Source: Amia ocellicauda (Eukaryota; Chordata; Actinopteri; Amiiformes; Amiidae). From it: 64,000 nucleotides of DNA. Position numbers and translations under genes: made by a program. Where the stretch lies: the NCBI RefSeq assembly GCF_036373705.1, contig NC_089863.1:1984944-2048943 (forward strand), written 5' to 3'. Each line of letters starts with the position of its first letter. Position 1 is the stretch's first letter. Below, in pieces: positions 33,579-47,715 of this stretch. Below the pieces are notes generated by a model. The model made no database searches. It saw only the letters and a program-made list of their open reading frames with translations, and was not told the origin of the DNA.

Positions 33579-34349
33579 GGGGGAGACAGACTGCTTCCCC
33601 TGAGACACAGCGTCTCTCAGAGCTGAGGATTGTGCTGCTGGGGTGGAGAGGGACTGGGAAGAGTTCATCAGGAAACACCATCCTGGGCAGAGAGGCGTTT
33701 AACACTGAGAGAGAGACTGAGCAGAGTGAGAAGAGCCAGGGTGACGTGGCCGGGAGGCAGGTCACTGTGGTCGACACACCAGGCTGGAGGTGGACTGATT
33801 CTGTACAGGAGAGTCCAGAGTGTGTCAAACAGGAGATTGTGCGCAGTGTGTCTCTGTGTCCCCCGGGACCCCACGCTCTCCTCCTGGTCATTCCTGTGTG
33901 GAGTTACTCATTCACAGAGAGAGAGAGGAGATCAGCGCAGGAACACCTGGAGCTCCTCAGTGAGAGAGTCAGGAGACACACTATAGTGCTGTTCACTGGG
34001 GGGGACGAACTGGGAGACACAACCATTGAGCAGCACATTGAGAGACACAAGGGGCTCCAGTGGCTGGTGGAGAAATGTGGGAACAGGTATCATGTTCTCA
34101 ACAACAGGGACAGGAGCGACGGCACTCAGGTCACAGAGCTGCTGGACGAGATAGACGAGATGCTGGCAGGACTGAGTGTCTTTCAGTACAGGAGAGAGAC
34201 AGGAGGGCTTCAGGAGAAGTTAGAGAAGAGGAGTGAGAAGAGAGGAGGAGAGAAACAGAGGGATGATGAAGAAGAAGAGGAGACAGAAAGTGAGGGAGCC
34301 ACACTGCCAGCAAGAAGGAGAAACAGCTATGATCTGATACCACCCCTCA
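33579..34349 (+). CDS. gimap: GIMAP gene 2, exon 2: single AIG1 domain (domain 1/domain 3 hybrid)
   Basis: Acceptor CTCTCTGACAG, donor CTCA|GTAAGT, both phase 1; residues 11-268. P-loop GWRGTGKS (32-39), DTPGW (76-80), TGGDELGD (150-157), LVEKCGNRYHVLNN. After the domain comes AGLSVFQYRRETGGLQEKLE, then an acidic stretch and ARRRNSYDLIPPL. With the terminal exon at 41220 the protein is about 279 residues, the usual size of a single-domain GIMAP, with an open frame throughout. The first part matches domain 1 of genes 1 and 3; the part from about 34005 on matches domain 3 of gene 3. Confidence 0.85.
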
Positions 34350-34394
34350 GTAAGTCAGTGTGGTTGACAGCAGACAGACCACACACCTTTCACT

Positions 34395-37300
34395 CCACAG
34401 CACTGAGGCCTCTTACTGACTGTGTCACTACAGCACACTGACACACAGCTCCACTACACCCCTGACTTTGTCACTACAGCACACTGACACACAGCTCCAC
34501 TACACCCCTGACTGTGTCACTACATCACACTGACACACAGCTACACTACACCCCAGACTGTGTCACTACAGCACACTGACACACAGCTCTACTACACCCC
34601 TGACTGTGTCACTACAGCACACTGACACACAGCTCTACTACACCCCTGACTGTGTCACTACAGCACACTGACATTCAGCTCCACTACACCCCTGACTGTG
34701 TCACAACAGCACACTGACACACAGCTCCACTACACCCCTGACTGTGTCACTACAGCACACTGACACACAGCTCCACTGCACCCCTGACTGTGTCACTACA
34801 GCACACTGACACACAGCTCCACTACACCCCTGACTGTGTCACTACAGCACACTGACACACAGCTCTACTGCACCCCTGACTGTGTCACTACAGCACACTG
34901 ACACACAGCTCCACTACACCCCTGACTGTGTCACTACAACACACTGACACACAGCTCCACTGCACCCCTGACTGTGTCACTACAGCACACTGACACACAG
35001 CTCCACTACACCCCTGACTGTGTCACTACAGTACACTGACACACAGCTCCACTACACCCCTGACTGTGTCACTACAGCACACTGACACACAGCTCCACTA
35101 CACCCCTGACTGTGTCACTACAGCACACTGACACACAGCTCCACTACACCCCTGACTGTGTCACTACAGCACACTGACACACAGCTCCACTACACCCCTG
35201 ACTGTGTCACTACAGCACACTGACACACAGCTCCACTACACCCCTGACTGTGTCACTACAGCACACTGACACACAGCTCCACTACACCCCTGACTGTGTC
35301 ACTACAGCACACTGACACACAGCTCCACTACACCCCTGACTGTGTCACTACATCACACTGACACACAGCTCCACTACACCCCTGACTGTGTCACTATCAC
35401 ACTGACACACAGCTCCACTACACCCCTGACTGTGTCACTACAGCACACTGACACACAGCCCCACTACACCCCTGACTGTGTCACTACAGAACACTGACAC
35501 ACAGCTCCACTACACCCCTGACTGTGTCACTATCACACTGACACACAGCTCCACTACACCCCTGACTGTGTCACTATAGCACACTGACACACAGCCCCAC
35601 TACACCCCTGAATGTGTCACTACAGAACACTGACACACAGCTCCACTACACCCCTGACTGTGTCACTATCACACTGACACACAGCTCCACTACACCCCTG
35701 ACTGTGTCACTACAGCACACTGACACACAGCTCCACTACACCCCTGACTGTGTCACTACATCACACTGACACACAGCTCCACTACACCCCTGACTGTGTC
35801 ACTACAGCACACTGACACACAGCCCCACTACACCCCTGACTGTGTCACTACAACACACTGACACACAGCTCCACTACACCCCTGACTGTGTCACTACAGC
35901 ACACTGACACACAGCTCCACTACACCCCTGACTGTGTCACTACAGCACACTGACACACAGCTCCACTACACCACTGACTGTGTCACTACAGCACACTGAC
36001 ACACAGCCCCACTACACCCCTGACTGTGTCACTACAGAACACTGACACACAGCTCCACTACACCCCTGACTGTGTCACTATCACACTGATACACAGCTCC
36101 ACTACACCCCTGACTGTGTCACTACAGCACACTGACACACAGCTCCACTACACCCCTGACTGTGTCACTACATCACACTGACACACAGCTCCACTACACC
36201 CCTGACTGTGTCACTACAGCACACTGACACACAGCCCCACTACACCCCTGACTGTGTCACTATAGCACACTGACACACAGCTCCACTACACCCCTCACTG
36301 TGTCAATATAGCACACTGACACACAGCTCCACTACACCCCTGACTGTGTCACTACATCACACTGACACACAGCTCCACTACACCCCTGACTGTGTCACTA
36401 CAGCACACTGACACACAGCTCCACTACACCCCTGACTGTGTCACTACATCACACTGACACACAGCTCCACTACACCCCTGACTGTGTCACTATCACACTG
36501 ACACACAGCTCCACTACACCCCTGACTGTGTCACTACAGCACACTGACACACAGCCCCACTACACCCCTGACTGTGTCACTACAGAACACTGACACACAG
36601 CTCCACTACACCCCTGACTGTGTCACTATCACACTGACACACAGCTCCACTACACCCCTGACTGTGTCACTATAGCACACTGACACACAGCCCCACTACA
36701 CCCCTGAATGTGTCACTACAGAACACTGACACACAGCTCCACTACACCCCTGACTGTGTCACTATCACACTGACACACAGCTCCACTACACCCCTGACTG
36801 TGTCACTACAGCACACTGACACACAGCTCCACTACACCCCTGACTGTGTCACTACATCACACTGACACACAGCTCCACTACACCCCTGACTGTGTCACTA
36901 CAGCACACTGACACACAGCCCCACTACACCCCTGACTGTGTCACTACAACACACTGACACACAGCTCCACTACACCCCTGACTGTGTCACTACAGCACAC
37001 TGACACACAGCTCCACTACACCCCTGACTGTGTCACTACAGCACACTGACACACAGCTCCACTACACCACTGACTGTGTCACTACAGCACACTGACACAC
37101 AGCCCCACTACACCCCTGACTGTGTCACTACAGAACACTGACACACAGCTCCACTACACCCCTGACTGTGTCACTATCACACTGATACACAGCTCCACTA
37201 CACCCCTGACTGTGTCACTACAGCACACTGACACACAGCTCCACTACACCCCTGACTGTGTCACTACATCACACTGACACACAGCTCCACTACACCCCTG

Positions 37301-40300
37301 ACTGTGTCACTACAGCACACTGACACACAGCCCCACTACACCCCTGACTGTGTCACTATAGCACACTGACACACAGCTCCACTACACCCCTCACTGTGTC
37401 AATATAGCACACTGACACACAGCTCCACTACACCCCTGACTGTGTCACTACATCACACTGACACACAGCTCCACTACACCCCTGACTGTGTCACTACAGC
37501 ACACTGACACACAGCCCCACTACACCCCTGACTGTGTCACTACAACACACTGACACACAGCTCCACTACACCCCTGACTGTGTCACTACAGCACACTGAC
37601 ACACAGCTCCACTACACCCCTGACTGTGTCACTACAGCACACTGACATTCAGCTCCACTACATCCCTGACTGTGTCACTACAGCACACTGACACACAGCT
37701 CTACTACACCCCTGACTGTGTCACTACAGCACACTGACACACAGCTCCACTACACCCCTGACTGTGTCACTACAGAACACTGACACACAGCTCCACTAAA
37801 CCCCAGACTGTGTCAATACAGCACACTGACATTCAGCTCCACTACACCCCTGACTGTCACTACAGCACACTGACATTCAGCTCCACTACACCCCTGACTG
37901 TGTCACAACAGCACACTGACACACAGCTCCACTACACCCCTGACTGTGTCACTACAGCACACTGACACACAGCTCCACTACACCCCTGACTGTGTCACTA
38001 CAGCACACTGACACACAGCTCCACTACATCCCTGACTGTGTCACTACAGCACACTGACACACAGCTCTACTGCACCCCTGACTGTGTCACTACAGCACAC
38101 TGACACACAGCTCCACTACACCCCTGACTGTGTCAATACAGCACACTGACACACAGCTCCACTACACCCCTGACTGTGTCACTACAGCACACTGACACAC
38201 AGCTCCACTACACCCCTGACTGTGTCACTACAGCACACTGACACACAGCCCCACTACACCCCTGACTGTGTCACTACATCACACTGACACACAGCTCCAC
38301 TACACCCCTGACTGTGTCACTACAGCACACTGACACACAGCTCCACTACACCCCTGACTGTGTCACTACATCACACTGACACACAGCTCCACTACACCCC
38401 TGACTGTGTCACTATAGCACACTGACACACAGCCCCACTACACCCCTGACTGTGTCACTATCACACTGACACACAGCTCCACTACACCCCTGACTGTGTC
38501 ACTACAGCACACTGACACACAGCTCCACTACACCCCTGACTGTGTCACTACATCACACTGACACACAGCCCCACTACACCCCTGACTGTGTCACTACAGC
38601 ACACTGACACACAGCTCCACTACACCCCAGACTGTGTCACTACAGCACACTGACACACAGCCCCACTACACCCCTGACTGTGTCACTACTGCACACTGAC
38701 ACACAGCTCCACTACACCCCTGACTGTGTCACTACAGCACACTGACACACAGCTCCACTACACCCCTGACTGTGTCACTACATCACACTGACACACAGCT
38801 CCACTACACCCCTGACTGTGTCACTACAACACACTGACACACAGCTCCACTACACCCCTGACTGTGTCACTACAGCACACTGACACACAGCCCCACTACA
38901 CCCCTGACTGTGTCATTACAGAACACTGACACACAGCTCCACTACACCCCTGACTGTGTCACTATCACACTGACACACAGCTCCACTACACCCCTGACTG
39001 TGTCACTACAGCACACTGACACACAGCTCCACTACACCCCTGACTGTGTCACTACATCACACTGACTCACAGCTCCACTACACCCCTGACTGTGTCACTA
39101 CAGCACACTGACACACAGCCCCACTACACCCCTGACTGTGTCACTATAGCATACTGACACACAGCTCCACTATACCCCTGACTGTGTCAATATAGCACAC
39201 TGACACACAGCTCCACTACACCCCTGACTGTGTCACTACATCACACTGACACACAGCTCCACTACACCCCTGACTGTGTCACTACAGCACACTGACACAC
39301 AGCCCCACTACACCCCTGACTGTGTCACTACAACACACTGACACACAGCTCCACTACACCCCTGACTGTGTCACTACAGCACACTGACACACAGCTCCAC
39401 TACACCCCTGACTGTGTCACTACATCACACTGACACACAGCTCCACTACACCCCTGACTGTGTCACTACAGCACACTGACACACAGCCCCACTACACCCC
39501 TGACTGTGTCACTACATCACACTGACACACAGCTCCACTACACCCCTGACTGTGTCACTACAGCACACTGACACACAGCCCCACTACACCCCTGACTGTG
39601 TCACTACAACACACTGACACACAGCTCCACTACACCCCTGACTGTGTCACTACAGCACACTGACACACAGCTCCACTACACCCCTGACTGTGTCACTACA
39701 GCACACTGACACACAGCTCCACTACACCCCTGACTGTGTCACTACAGCACACTGACACACAGCCCCACTACACCCCTGACTGTGTCACTACAGAACACTG
39801 ACACACAGCTCCACTACACCCCTGACTGTGTCACTATCACACTGACACACAGCTCCACTACACCCCTGACTGTGTCACTACAGCACACTGACACACAGCT
39901 CCACTACACCCTTGACTGTGTCACTACATCACACTGACACACAGCTCCACTACACCCCTGACTGTGTCACTACAGCACACTGACACACAGCCCCACTACA
40001 CCCCTGACTGTGTCACTATAGCACACTGACACACAGCTCCACTACACCCCTGACTGTGTCAATATAGCACACTGACACACAGCTCCACTACACCCCTGAC
40101 TGTGTCACTACATCACACTGACACACAGCTCCACTACACCCCTGACTGTGTCACTACAGCACACTGACACACAGCCCCACTACACCCCTGACTGTGTCAC
40201 TACAAGACACTGACACACAGCCCCACTACACCCCTGACTGTGTCACTACAGCACACTGACACACAGCTCCACTACACCCCTGACTGTGTCACTACAGCAC

Positions 40301-41155
40301 ACTGACACACAGCTCCACTGCACCCCTGACTGTGTCACTACAGCACACTGACACACAGCTCCACTACACCCCTGACTGTGTCACTACAGCACACTGACAC
40401 ACAGCTCCACTACACCCCTGACTGTGTCACTACAGCACACTGACACACAGCTCCACTACACCCCTGACTGTGTCACTACATCACACTGACACACAGCTCC
40501 ACTACACCCCTGACTGTGTCACTACAGCACACTGACACACAGCCCCACTACACCCCTGACTGTGTCACTATAGCACACTGACACACAGCTCCACTACACC
40601 CCTGACTGTGTCAATATAGCACACTGACACACAGCTCCACTACACCCCTGACTGTGTCACTACATCACACTGACACACAGCTCCACTACACCCCTGACTG
40701 TGTCACTACAGCACACTGACACACAGCCCCACTACACCCCTGACTGTGTCACTACAAGACACTGACACACAGCCCCACTACACCCCTGACTGTGTCACTA
40801 CAGCACACTGACACACAGCTCCACTACACCCCTGACTGTGTCACTACAGCACACTGACACACAGCTCCACTACACCCCTGACTGTGTCACTATAGCACAC
40901 TGACACACAGCTCCACTACACCCCTGACTGTGTCAATATAGCACACTGACACACAGCTCCACTACACCCCTGACTGTGTCACTACATCACACTGACACAC
41001 AGCTCCACTACACCCCTGACTGTGTCACTACAGCACACTGACACACAGCCCCACTACACCCCTGACTGTGTCACTACAGCACACTGACACACAGCTCCAC
41101 TACACCCCTGACTGTGTCACTACAGCACACTGACACACAGCTCCACTGCACCCCT
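34395..41155 (+). repeat. 46-bp minisatellite array, about 147 units, last intron of GIMAP gene 2
   Basis: Units as at 16003, with variants: tatcac short units, CAGCCCCAC, acagaacac, acatcac, tcaatatagc. Rare markers repeat exactly 1,096 bp apart: cccctgaatgtg at about 35606 and 36702, cccctcactgtg at 36291 and 37387, and ccactgactg at 35971 and 37067. This shows a higher-order duplication of about 24 units. (CT)n (41158-41200) follows and leads into the terminal exon. Confidence 0.97.
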
Positions 41156-41156
41156 G

Positions 41157-41214
<58 letters not shown>

Positions 41215-41219
41215 TGCAG

Positions 41220-41257
41220 TGTCTGGCTCAGAGGACCCTGCCCTGGAGGAGCTCTGA
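41220..41257 (+). CDS. gimap: GIMAP gene 2, terminal coding exon
   Basis: (CT)n, TATCTCTGCAG acceptor, then TG completing Met, SGSEDPALEEL and TGA. Phase 1 matches the donor at 34350. The exon therefore adds only 12 residues after a 6.9-kb intron. Confidence 0.75.
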
Positions 41258-41870
41258 GCCCCAGTGTGCTCTGTACAGCCATGGGGACTGACAGCTGTGC
41301 TGAAGGGGCTGTGGGACTGGGGTTCCTGAGCGGGACACCCTGCTCTGAGCTCACACTGCGGGGCTCATGTGGACATCACTGGGTTTCACATCACTGTCTG
41401 TGTGTAAAGATATTAAAGTGCTGTGTGTTGTTCTGTGTGTTTATATCATATGGACTGAGCTGTAAATATGTGCTTTATATCACAGTGTGACCAGTACAGA
41501 TCTAAACAGTGCCTGATACAGGAGTGCCCACTGTACTGTACTGAGAGAGGTTCATATTGAATGTGTGTCTTAGAAGTCGCCATTTTTAACTGTACAAATA
41601 TCTGTGTGACTGAATGCTGTGACAATCACAATGACACGGAGTCGCTGATCTTTCTATTCCTCCTAAATGAGTGGTTTATATTGTGTTGCAGTGCCACTGT
41701 GTGGTGGGACTGTGTATTGCAGCGTGGCATCCCTGCCCTTCTCTCAGAGTCAAACCCACAGATATTCACTCTGGCTCTGATGCCACTGCTGTGTTTCAGA
41801 TCTGAAGGATTTCCGAGAGGAAACAAAATCACCAGAATGGTGTCCTTGTGATTTATTTTATCTTTATTTT
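41258..41870 (+). other. 3'UTR and flank of GIMAP gene 2
   Basis: Matches 16622-17430 and 3700-3870, with one copy of the 45-bp CCTGCTCTGAGC block and a deletion at 41538, where CTGTACTGTA joins CTGAGAGAGG. Homology ends near 41850. Confidence 0.6.
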
Positions 41871-42249
41871 GGTGAACTTCTTCAAAACTTTCATCGTATC
41901 TGGTCAGAAATCGTTTTGTTTAATAATAAAGTAGTGAATAAGTTCCTAGTTAGTTTGATGTAGCTGGGGCTTTAATTCAGATACACATGGTGGGAGAATA
42001 TGTTACAATACTGCATTTGACCTCAGAAGCATTGTGGATGCAGATAAGGATAATACGTGTTTTTCAGCTCTCCTCCTTAGTTTACACTTACATATCGATA
42101 GTCATTTATTTAGGTTGTGTCTGTATGCAAATGCATTGATTTCATTGTAAATACCCTGTAGAAGTATGCACAATGTTGTTGCATCAGACTGAATCATTTA
42201 AACTGATATTTTATTATTTTAATGGTATAATCTCCATAGTATGTTCTTT

Positions 42250-44165
42250 TTCAGCTCTGTTAGGAGTGGGAGAGAGTGTGTAAATTATGCGAACATGTGC
42301 TAACGCTGCCCCCTGCTACTTTTTATGCAGAATAAACAGCAGTGTCCCACATTCCTGTGTCCGGTGTGGCTGATTCCTCACTCTATAAGCAGTGACACCA
42401 TCACTATGAGTTCAAGTCTGCTACATAAAACTGGTGCCGTGACCCGGAATCATCTGGACAGACATCGCAGATCGCCGGGGTCAAGCAGTGTGCTTGTGAC
42501 GTCAGAGGTATCGAGTCGGGAGGCCAGAGAATCAACCCTGTAGCTATTCTAGTGATGGTTAATGTCCATTGTCAGCCACTTGTATTGTGTATACATTTAG
42601 TGAGTCATATATTTTAATTTGTATTGTTCAGTGACATCATTCAGGATCTAGTTCTTATCAATATGACCAGTAGAGAGCAGAATTATTTAAATTGCTTCCA
42701 CGCCATGCACTGTGGGGGCGGGGGGCGGGGATTAGACAGTGTGGTTAGAGATTAAATAAGGGTGTTAGTTTCTGGTAACCTACTAGACCTAAGTAACACT
42801 ACAGACACCACACCAGCTCACCGTGTGTCTTCTACCTCTGTTGTTGATAATGGAACCACCACACAGCAGCTATGTGAGCTTATTGGGGAGCTAGGGAGTC
42901 AAATGGGTGACTCAATTGTTAATCGGCTAATTGCCAGCCAAAGCCCAATAAGCCCCAATTTTCCAGTGTCACCCGAATGAGCCAGAGTTGTAACCATGAA
43001 TAACACTTTTGATCATTCTAAAATAAATGTAGTGGTCAAATCTGAAGCCAAAGAGCCTCCCATGTTCAAGGGTGAGGGAACAGGCAAGTACACTGTCCAA
43101 GAATGGATAGACATATTGCAGGTATAATTGAACAAGAGAAACTGTTCTAACAGAGCAAGTAGATGAGGTTCTGAGTCACCTAGTGGGTAGAGTGTTAAAG
43201 GGTAGTTTTTCGCCTGACAAAGTTGTTTACCCAGAGACAAGTTATGATGTACTATACTGTATCTCTCTAGTGTGTTTATATAGCCTATAAGCAAATGATC
43301 AGCTATGGAGGGTCAGGAGGCTATCGATGAACACCAAAGGGAATGTCAGTCAGGGAGTAAATCATCTAACATATTGAGAGCTCGTACACTGCAAGTAGCC
43401 ACAGCTGCAATGGCTGTTTGTTCTCCAGAGGCTATTGGAGGGGAGTATGTAGGTGTAAATGCAGCAAAGTGTTTTCCCAAGTAATCTAGCCAAGACAGGT
43501 GAGCCAGGTGTTACCGAGTCTGGTGCTTTAGAGTGTGTACTGAGTATGTTGGAAAGAGTGTTGGAGAGAACCAGTCAACCTGTTCCCCCCGCAGTCCAGC
43601 CCCAGACCCTGCCCTGGGCCAGGTTTGCCCCTTGTTTGTGGTGACAAATCACATTTAACTCGCTCTTGAAGTTGGACGTCAGCGTGAGGATTTTCCTAAG
43701 ACCACTGGGCCTGTTGATCAGCTGAATGGAAACCCACACAATCAGGGAAACTAGCTCACTCACATTGGGGAGGGGACAGTGTGAGTGAGAGGAGTGAAAC
43801 CCTCAGCCTTGAAGATTAAATGTTGTCTGTTCTTACAGATGTGTTGGTGAATGATAGTCTCTTTGCAGGGCTTGCTTGACAGTCAATCTATGGCATGTAC
43901 CATGAGTGTAGATGCCGAGCAGGAATTACTGAGTGCAAAACTGACTCCTGAGTTTTGCAAAGTTCACACGAATATTACACCTGTAGGTTGTGGAGCTGTT
44001 CAAGTTAAGCCTAAGTGTATATATCAGTTGAAGATGGAAGTGTACGGTTATGTAGTCAGCCTACCGACACATGTTGTTCCTGGACAGTGAGACCAGGTAA
44101 TACTAGGCACAAATTTCATAAAGCATATCTTGGTAGGAAGGCGTGTGGTTAAATATGTTTAGAAT
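42250..44165 (+). mobile_element. Gypsy-type LTR element relic: PBS, gag and protease region
   Basis: A polyadenylation signal (AATAAA at about 42332) and TGGTGCCGTGACCCGG (42432-42447), a tRNA primer-binding-site-like sequence, are followed by broken frames: CELIGELGSQMGDSIVNRL, PPMFKGEGTGKYTVQEWID (gag-like), and LDSQSMACTMSVDAE with LPTHVVPGQ (aspartic-protease region; the active-site triplet is not clearly kept). Stops and shifts throughout. LTR limits not found; RT and integrase are absent. Confidence 0.55.
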
Positions 44166-45250
44166 TGTAGCTGTTCTATGCCACCGAAGGCACCACCTTC
44201 AGATTAGGTTCTGTTGTTTGGCACTGGAATAGCTCAAGAGGAAACAGCAGCTACAGAATCTGGGTTTATTCAAGTTCAGGGTGTTACAAAGGAACAGGAA
44301 GGGGGATAAAAATAAATAAAAACAGTAAAAACACTAAAATTCACTGGGAGTAATTCTGGGATTGTAAAGGCCCTGAAGCACCCTGTAATAAGGCTAACAA
44401 CTATAAGAGTTGCCTAGCCTCTGCCCAATCCCACGTAACTTTATATCACAGGCGCCCCAGCTATGCTATGATTTTAGCTTATTTAGGTTTCCCAATTATG
44501 CCACCAAATCTGACTACAGATACTGGTGTGCTGTATAGTACCCCCCACTACAGGCAGGGGTGCTAGAGAGCACTAGAGGTCAGCAGTACCATAGTTCTCC
44601 CTAATAAACTAAAAATACAAAAGGCTGAGACAAAATAAAATAAATAAAACTAGTTAAATGAAAATACAATAAAAAGACTGCATATACAACTGTTAAGGAT
44701 CCAGGTGCAGTAATTAAAACAAATAAAACCAGTTAAAAAAATAAAAGCAATTAAAAGAAATAGGAGAGCTGCTGCACTTTGGTTCCAGCCTGCCTGTCCA
44801 CCGTCCTGACAGAGTTCAGTCCAATTGTCTCTTCTCTTCTCATGGCTTGCTCTTTCCACCATACGGCATGGGTCAAAGCAGGATCAGCGAGACTCAGCAC
44901 ACATGTGAAGGCTCACAGTTAAGGCAGCGATGACGGGACAGGACAGGACAGGACAGGACCCAAGAATCTTCACTATAAAACATGCCATCTCAGACAGGCA
45001 GCTTCCACTAACTGAAGTGGATCTGCCTTTTAAACCCTGCTAGGTGTGTTAGGGGTGGAGACAGTTCTTTTCAACCAATCCTGTTCTTTCCAACTCATTC
45101 AATAGAGTCAAATTGCTGTTCACAACTATCCCCAGGTGAACCCAATCCCCAATTCAAAAGTGTAACAAATTAAATAACAACCAAATCAGTGAATAAAAGT
45201 GCAAGAATAAAGTGAACAATAACACAATAATTCAACAAAATGAACAGTAA
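44166..45250. other. No recognised gene
   Basis: AT-rich with an (ACAGG)n run at 44937-44957. Repeated pyrimidine-poor stretches look like degraded retroelement sequence. Nothing specific can be supported. Confidence 0.35.
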
Positions 45251-45760
45251 AAGTGACCATGTTACAAGCTCCATCAAGTTGAATGAGGCCCTTTGGTGAA
45301 CAGCAATGTTCAACTCTTTCCACATATTCTCAATGGAATTGAGGTCCAAGCTTTGACTGGGCCACTCCAGGACATTGACCTTTTTATTTTTAAGCCACTC
45401 CAGTGTGACTTTGGCTGTATGTTTGGGGTCATTGCCCTGCTGGAAGATTAATCTTCTCCCAAGTCCCAGGTCTCTTGAAGACTTCAGCAGGTTTTTTTAC
45501 AGGATTTCTATGTACTTTGCTGCATCCATTTTACGCCATGCTGCCACCACCATGCTTCACGGTAGGGATGGTGTTCTCAGGATGATGTGTGGTGTTAGGC
45601 TTGCACAAAATGTAGCGCTTAGCGTTGAGGCCAGAAAGCTTTATTTTATTCTCATCAGACCATAGAATCTTCCTCTACTTGGTCTCAGACTCTCCCACAT
45701 GACAAACACAGTAATTAGATGGGGTGTCCACATACTGTTGGCCATGTAGTGTACAAATAC
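45251..45760 (-). mobile_element. Tc1-like transposon fragment (different family)
   Basis: The + strand contains GCTGCCACCACCATGCTTCA, GGGATGGTGTTCTCAGG, TGGCTGTATGTTTGGGGTCA and TTGCCCTGCTGGAAG, the inverse of the well-known fish Tc1 transposase segment (…HGGGS, DQ…). It ends in GTCCACATACTGTTGGCCAT and GTAGTGTA, a typical Tc1 terminal repeat. Truncated, with stops. Confidence 0.7.
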
Positions 45761-46038
45761 CAGACAGTCCGCTAAAATACTGTCCGGCTGGCAACCCTAA
45801 TTGCTACAGACATCTTTACAATTTTCGACTTTTTCATGTTTGAATGGTTAAACAGATGTTTGTTATTAATATTTTGGTTTTGTTAAACAGTTATTTACAT
45901 AAAAGGAGTTAAAAAGGAATAATAATTTCTAACGTTCGCATTCTAGTTTGCACTGTTTTTTGTGGCTCCGGAGCTGGAGCTGGTTAACACATTCCGTATT
46001 AATTTAATTGTAAATTAAATCAGTAGGATCATTCTCTC

Positions 46039-46652
46039 TGTTAAACTCAGGGTGATGAATCTTCTTGTTTAAAAAGTCTTTACCTTAAATCGGATCAAAT
46101 CAGAATAACAGGAAGAAAGTAACCAAACAACTTCTCCAAAAGTCATGGACCATAATATGCATTAGGTAATGAAGATGTATAAGTGTCAGCGTCTGAGTTA
46201 CAATCCTTATTTTCTTCTGGAATTGCACAAATACACCAGCCAGCAGTGAAAACGTGTATTTGTTTCCTATATTTATATATTAAATATATAATGGAATATA
46301 AATATAAACAGAATAAGCAGATATGTACAGAGCACCGCAGATTATGGTTAAAAAGCGACGTATTTTTTATACTTTTATTTTAATACGTGATCGACTCCCA
46401 CACCGTTAGTCGCATTTTGTTCCAGCAGCTGCTGCTCGATCACACAGCTGGTTTCCAATAAATCAACTGAGCAGGAAGAGCTGAGAGAGAAAGAAAGAAA
46501 GAAAGTGAAAGTGCTGCTGTGAGGGAGAACTGCGTAGATGTTCCTGCTAAGATAATAGAAGAGAAAAGAGGGAGAAAAGACAGAGAGAATAGAAAAGAGA
46601 GTAACTTCATTTAGGAAGATTGGAAGTCCTTCAACTGCTGATCTGAGAGAGT

Positions 46653-46714
<62 letters not shown>

Positions 46715-46721
46715 GAGAGAG
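46039..46721 (+). promoter_or_regulatory. Promoter and 5'UTR of GIMAP gene 3, with ISRE-like element
   Basis: Near copy of 4033-4751. The ISRE-like GAAAGTGAAAGTG is at 46501-46513, one unit fewer than gene 1. The (GA)n leader is longest here (about 46645-46720) and abuts the ATG. Confidence 0.6.
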
Positions 46722-46752
46722 ATGGCGAGCAGATGGTCCTCCTCCCTTGGTG
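46722..46752 (+). CDS. gimap: GIMAP gene 3, exon 1
   Basis: MASRWSSSLG plus one base, donor G|GTGAGT at 46753, phase 1; identical to gene 1 exon 1. The next coding exon is 11 kb downstream at 57758. Confidence 0.75.
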
Positions 46753-47164
46753 GTGAGTTGCCTGTTGTGTCTGACACAGTTATTTGTATAGATGCGCAGA
46801 TCCGATAATCCGTATCAATATCGGTCCGATACAGGACAGAAATATGGGCTCAAATTACCGCCATAAGTAACGAATTCAAAATAAAATTGAGAAAAAAATG
46901 ATGTTGACATCAAAAACAAAACAATCGAAAGCAAAATGTATAGAATTGTAAACTAATTATATCAAAAAACTAACTAAAGTAATTAATTAATTCAAATAAA
47001 AATTGAAAGCAAACCATTTTAAACCGAGAGCAGAACTCTCTGGACTGATGGAGTCCCTGTCACACAGACTCGCCTGTGATCTCTGCTGTCGCTGTGGGAG
47101 CCCATTTCCGCCACCAAAACATGCGTCTGTTTCTTCTTTCTTTTATTTGGTCGATTTGCTATCT

Positions 47165-47715
47165 CATAATTATGTCTTAGTATCTCTTTATTATGTCTTA
47201 CTATCACGTTATTATGTCTTAGTATCACTTTATTATGTCTTACTATCTCGTTATTATGTGTTAGTATCACTTTATTATGTCTTAGTATCACTTTATTGTG
47301 TCTTACTATCGCGTTATTATGTCTTAGTATCACTTTATTATGTCTTAGTATCACTTTATTATGTCTTACTATCTCGTTATTATGTCTTAGTATCACTTTA
47401 TTATGTCTTAGTATCACTTTATTATGTGTTACTATCGCGTTATTATGTCTTAAGTATCACTTTATTGTCTTACTATCTCATAATGACGACGTAGTATCTC
47501 ATTATTATGACTTAGTATCTCTTTATTATGTCTTACTATCTCGTTATTATGTCTTAGTATCTCTTTATTATGTCTTACTATCTCATAATGTCGACGTAGT
47601 ATCTCGTTATTATGACTTAGTATCTCTTTATTATGCCTTACTATCTCATAATGTTGACTTAGTATCTCAATTATGACTTAATATCTGATAATAACGACAT
47701 AGTATCTCATAATGT
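47165..47715. repeat. 21-bp minisatellite, alternating A/B units
   Basis: Units CTTAGTATCACTTTATTATG-T and CTTACTATC(A/G)CGTTATTATGT, often alternating as 42-bp pairs, degrading after 47500. Being 21 bp, it leaves a frame open with 7-residue periods, which is not a gene. Confidence 0.85.

Noticed and set aside
34395..41155. CRISPR-like regular repeats
   Set aside because: Units are contiguous with no unique spacers; the context is a vertebrate intron, so this is a minisatellite.
47003..47676. Frame encoding YYVLVSLYYVLLSR repeats, membrane-like
   Set aside because: The 21-bp tandem repeat keeps the frame open; no gene structure.
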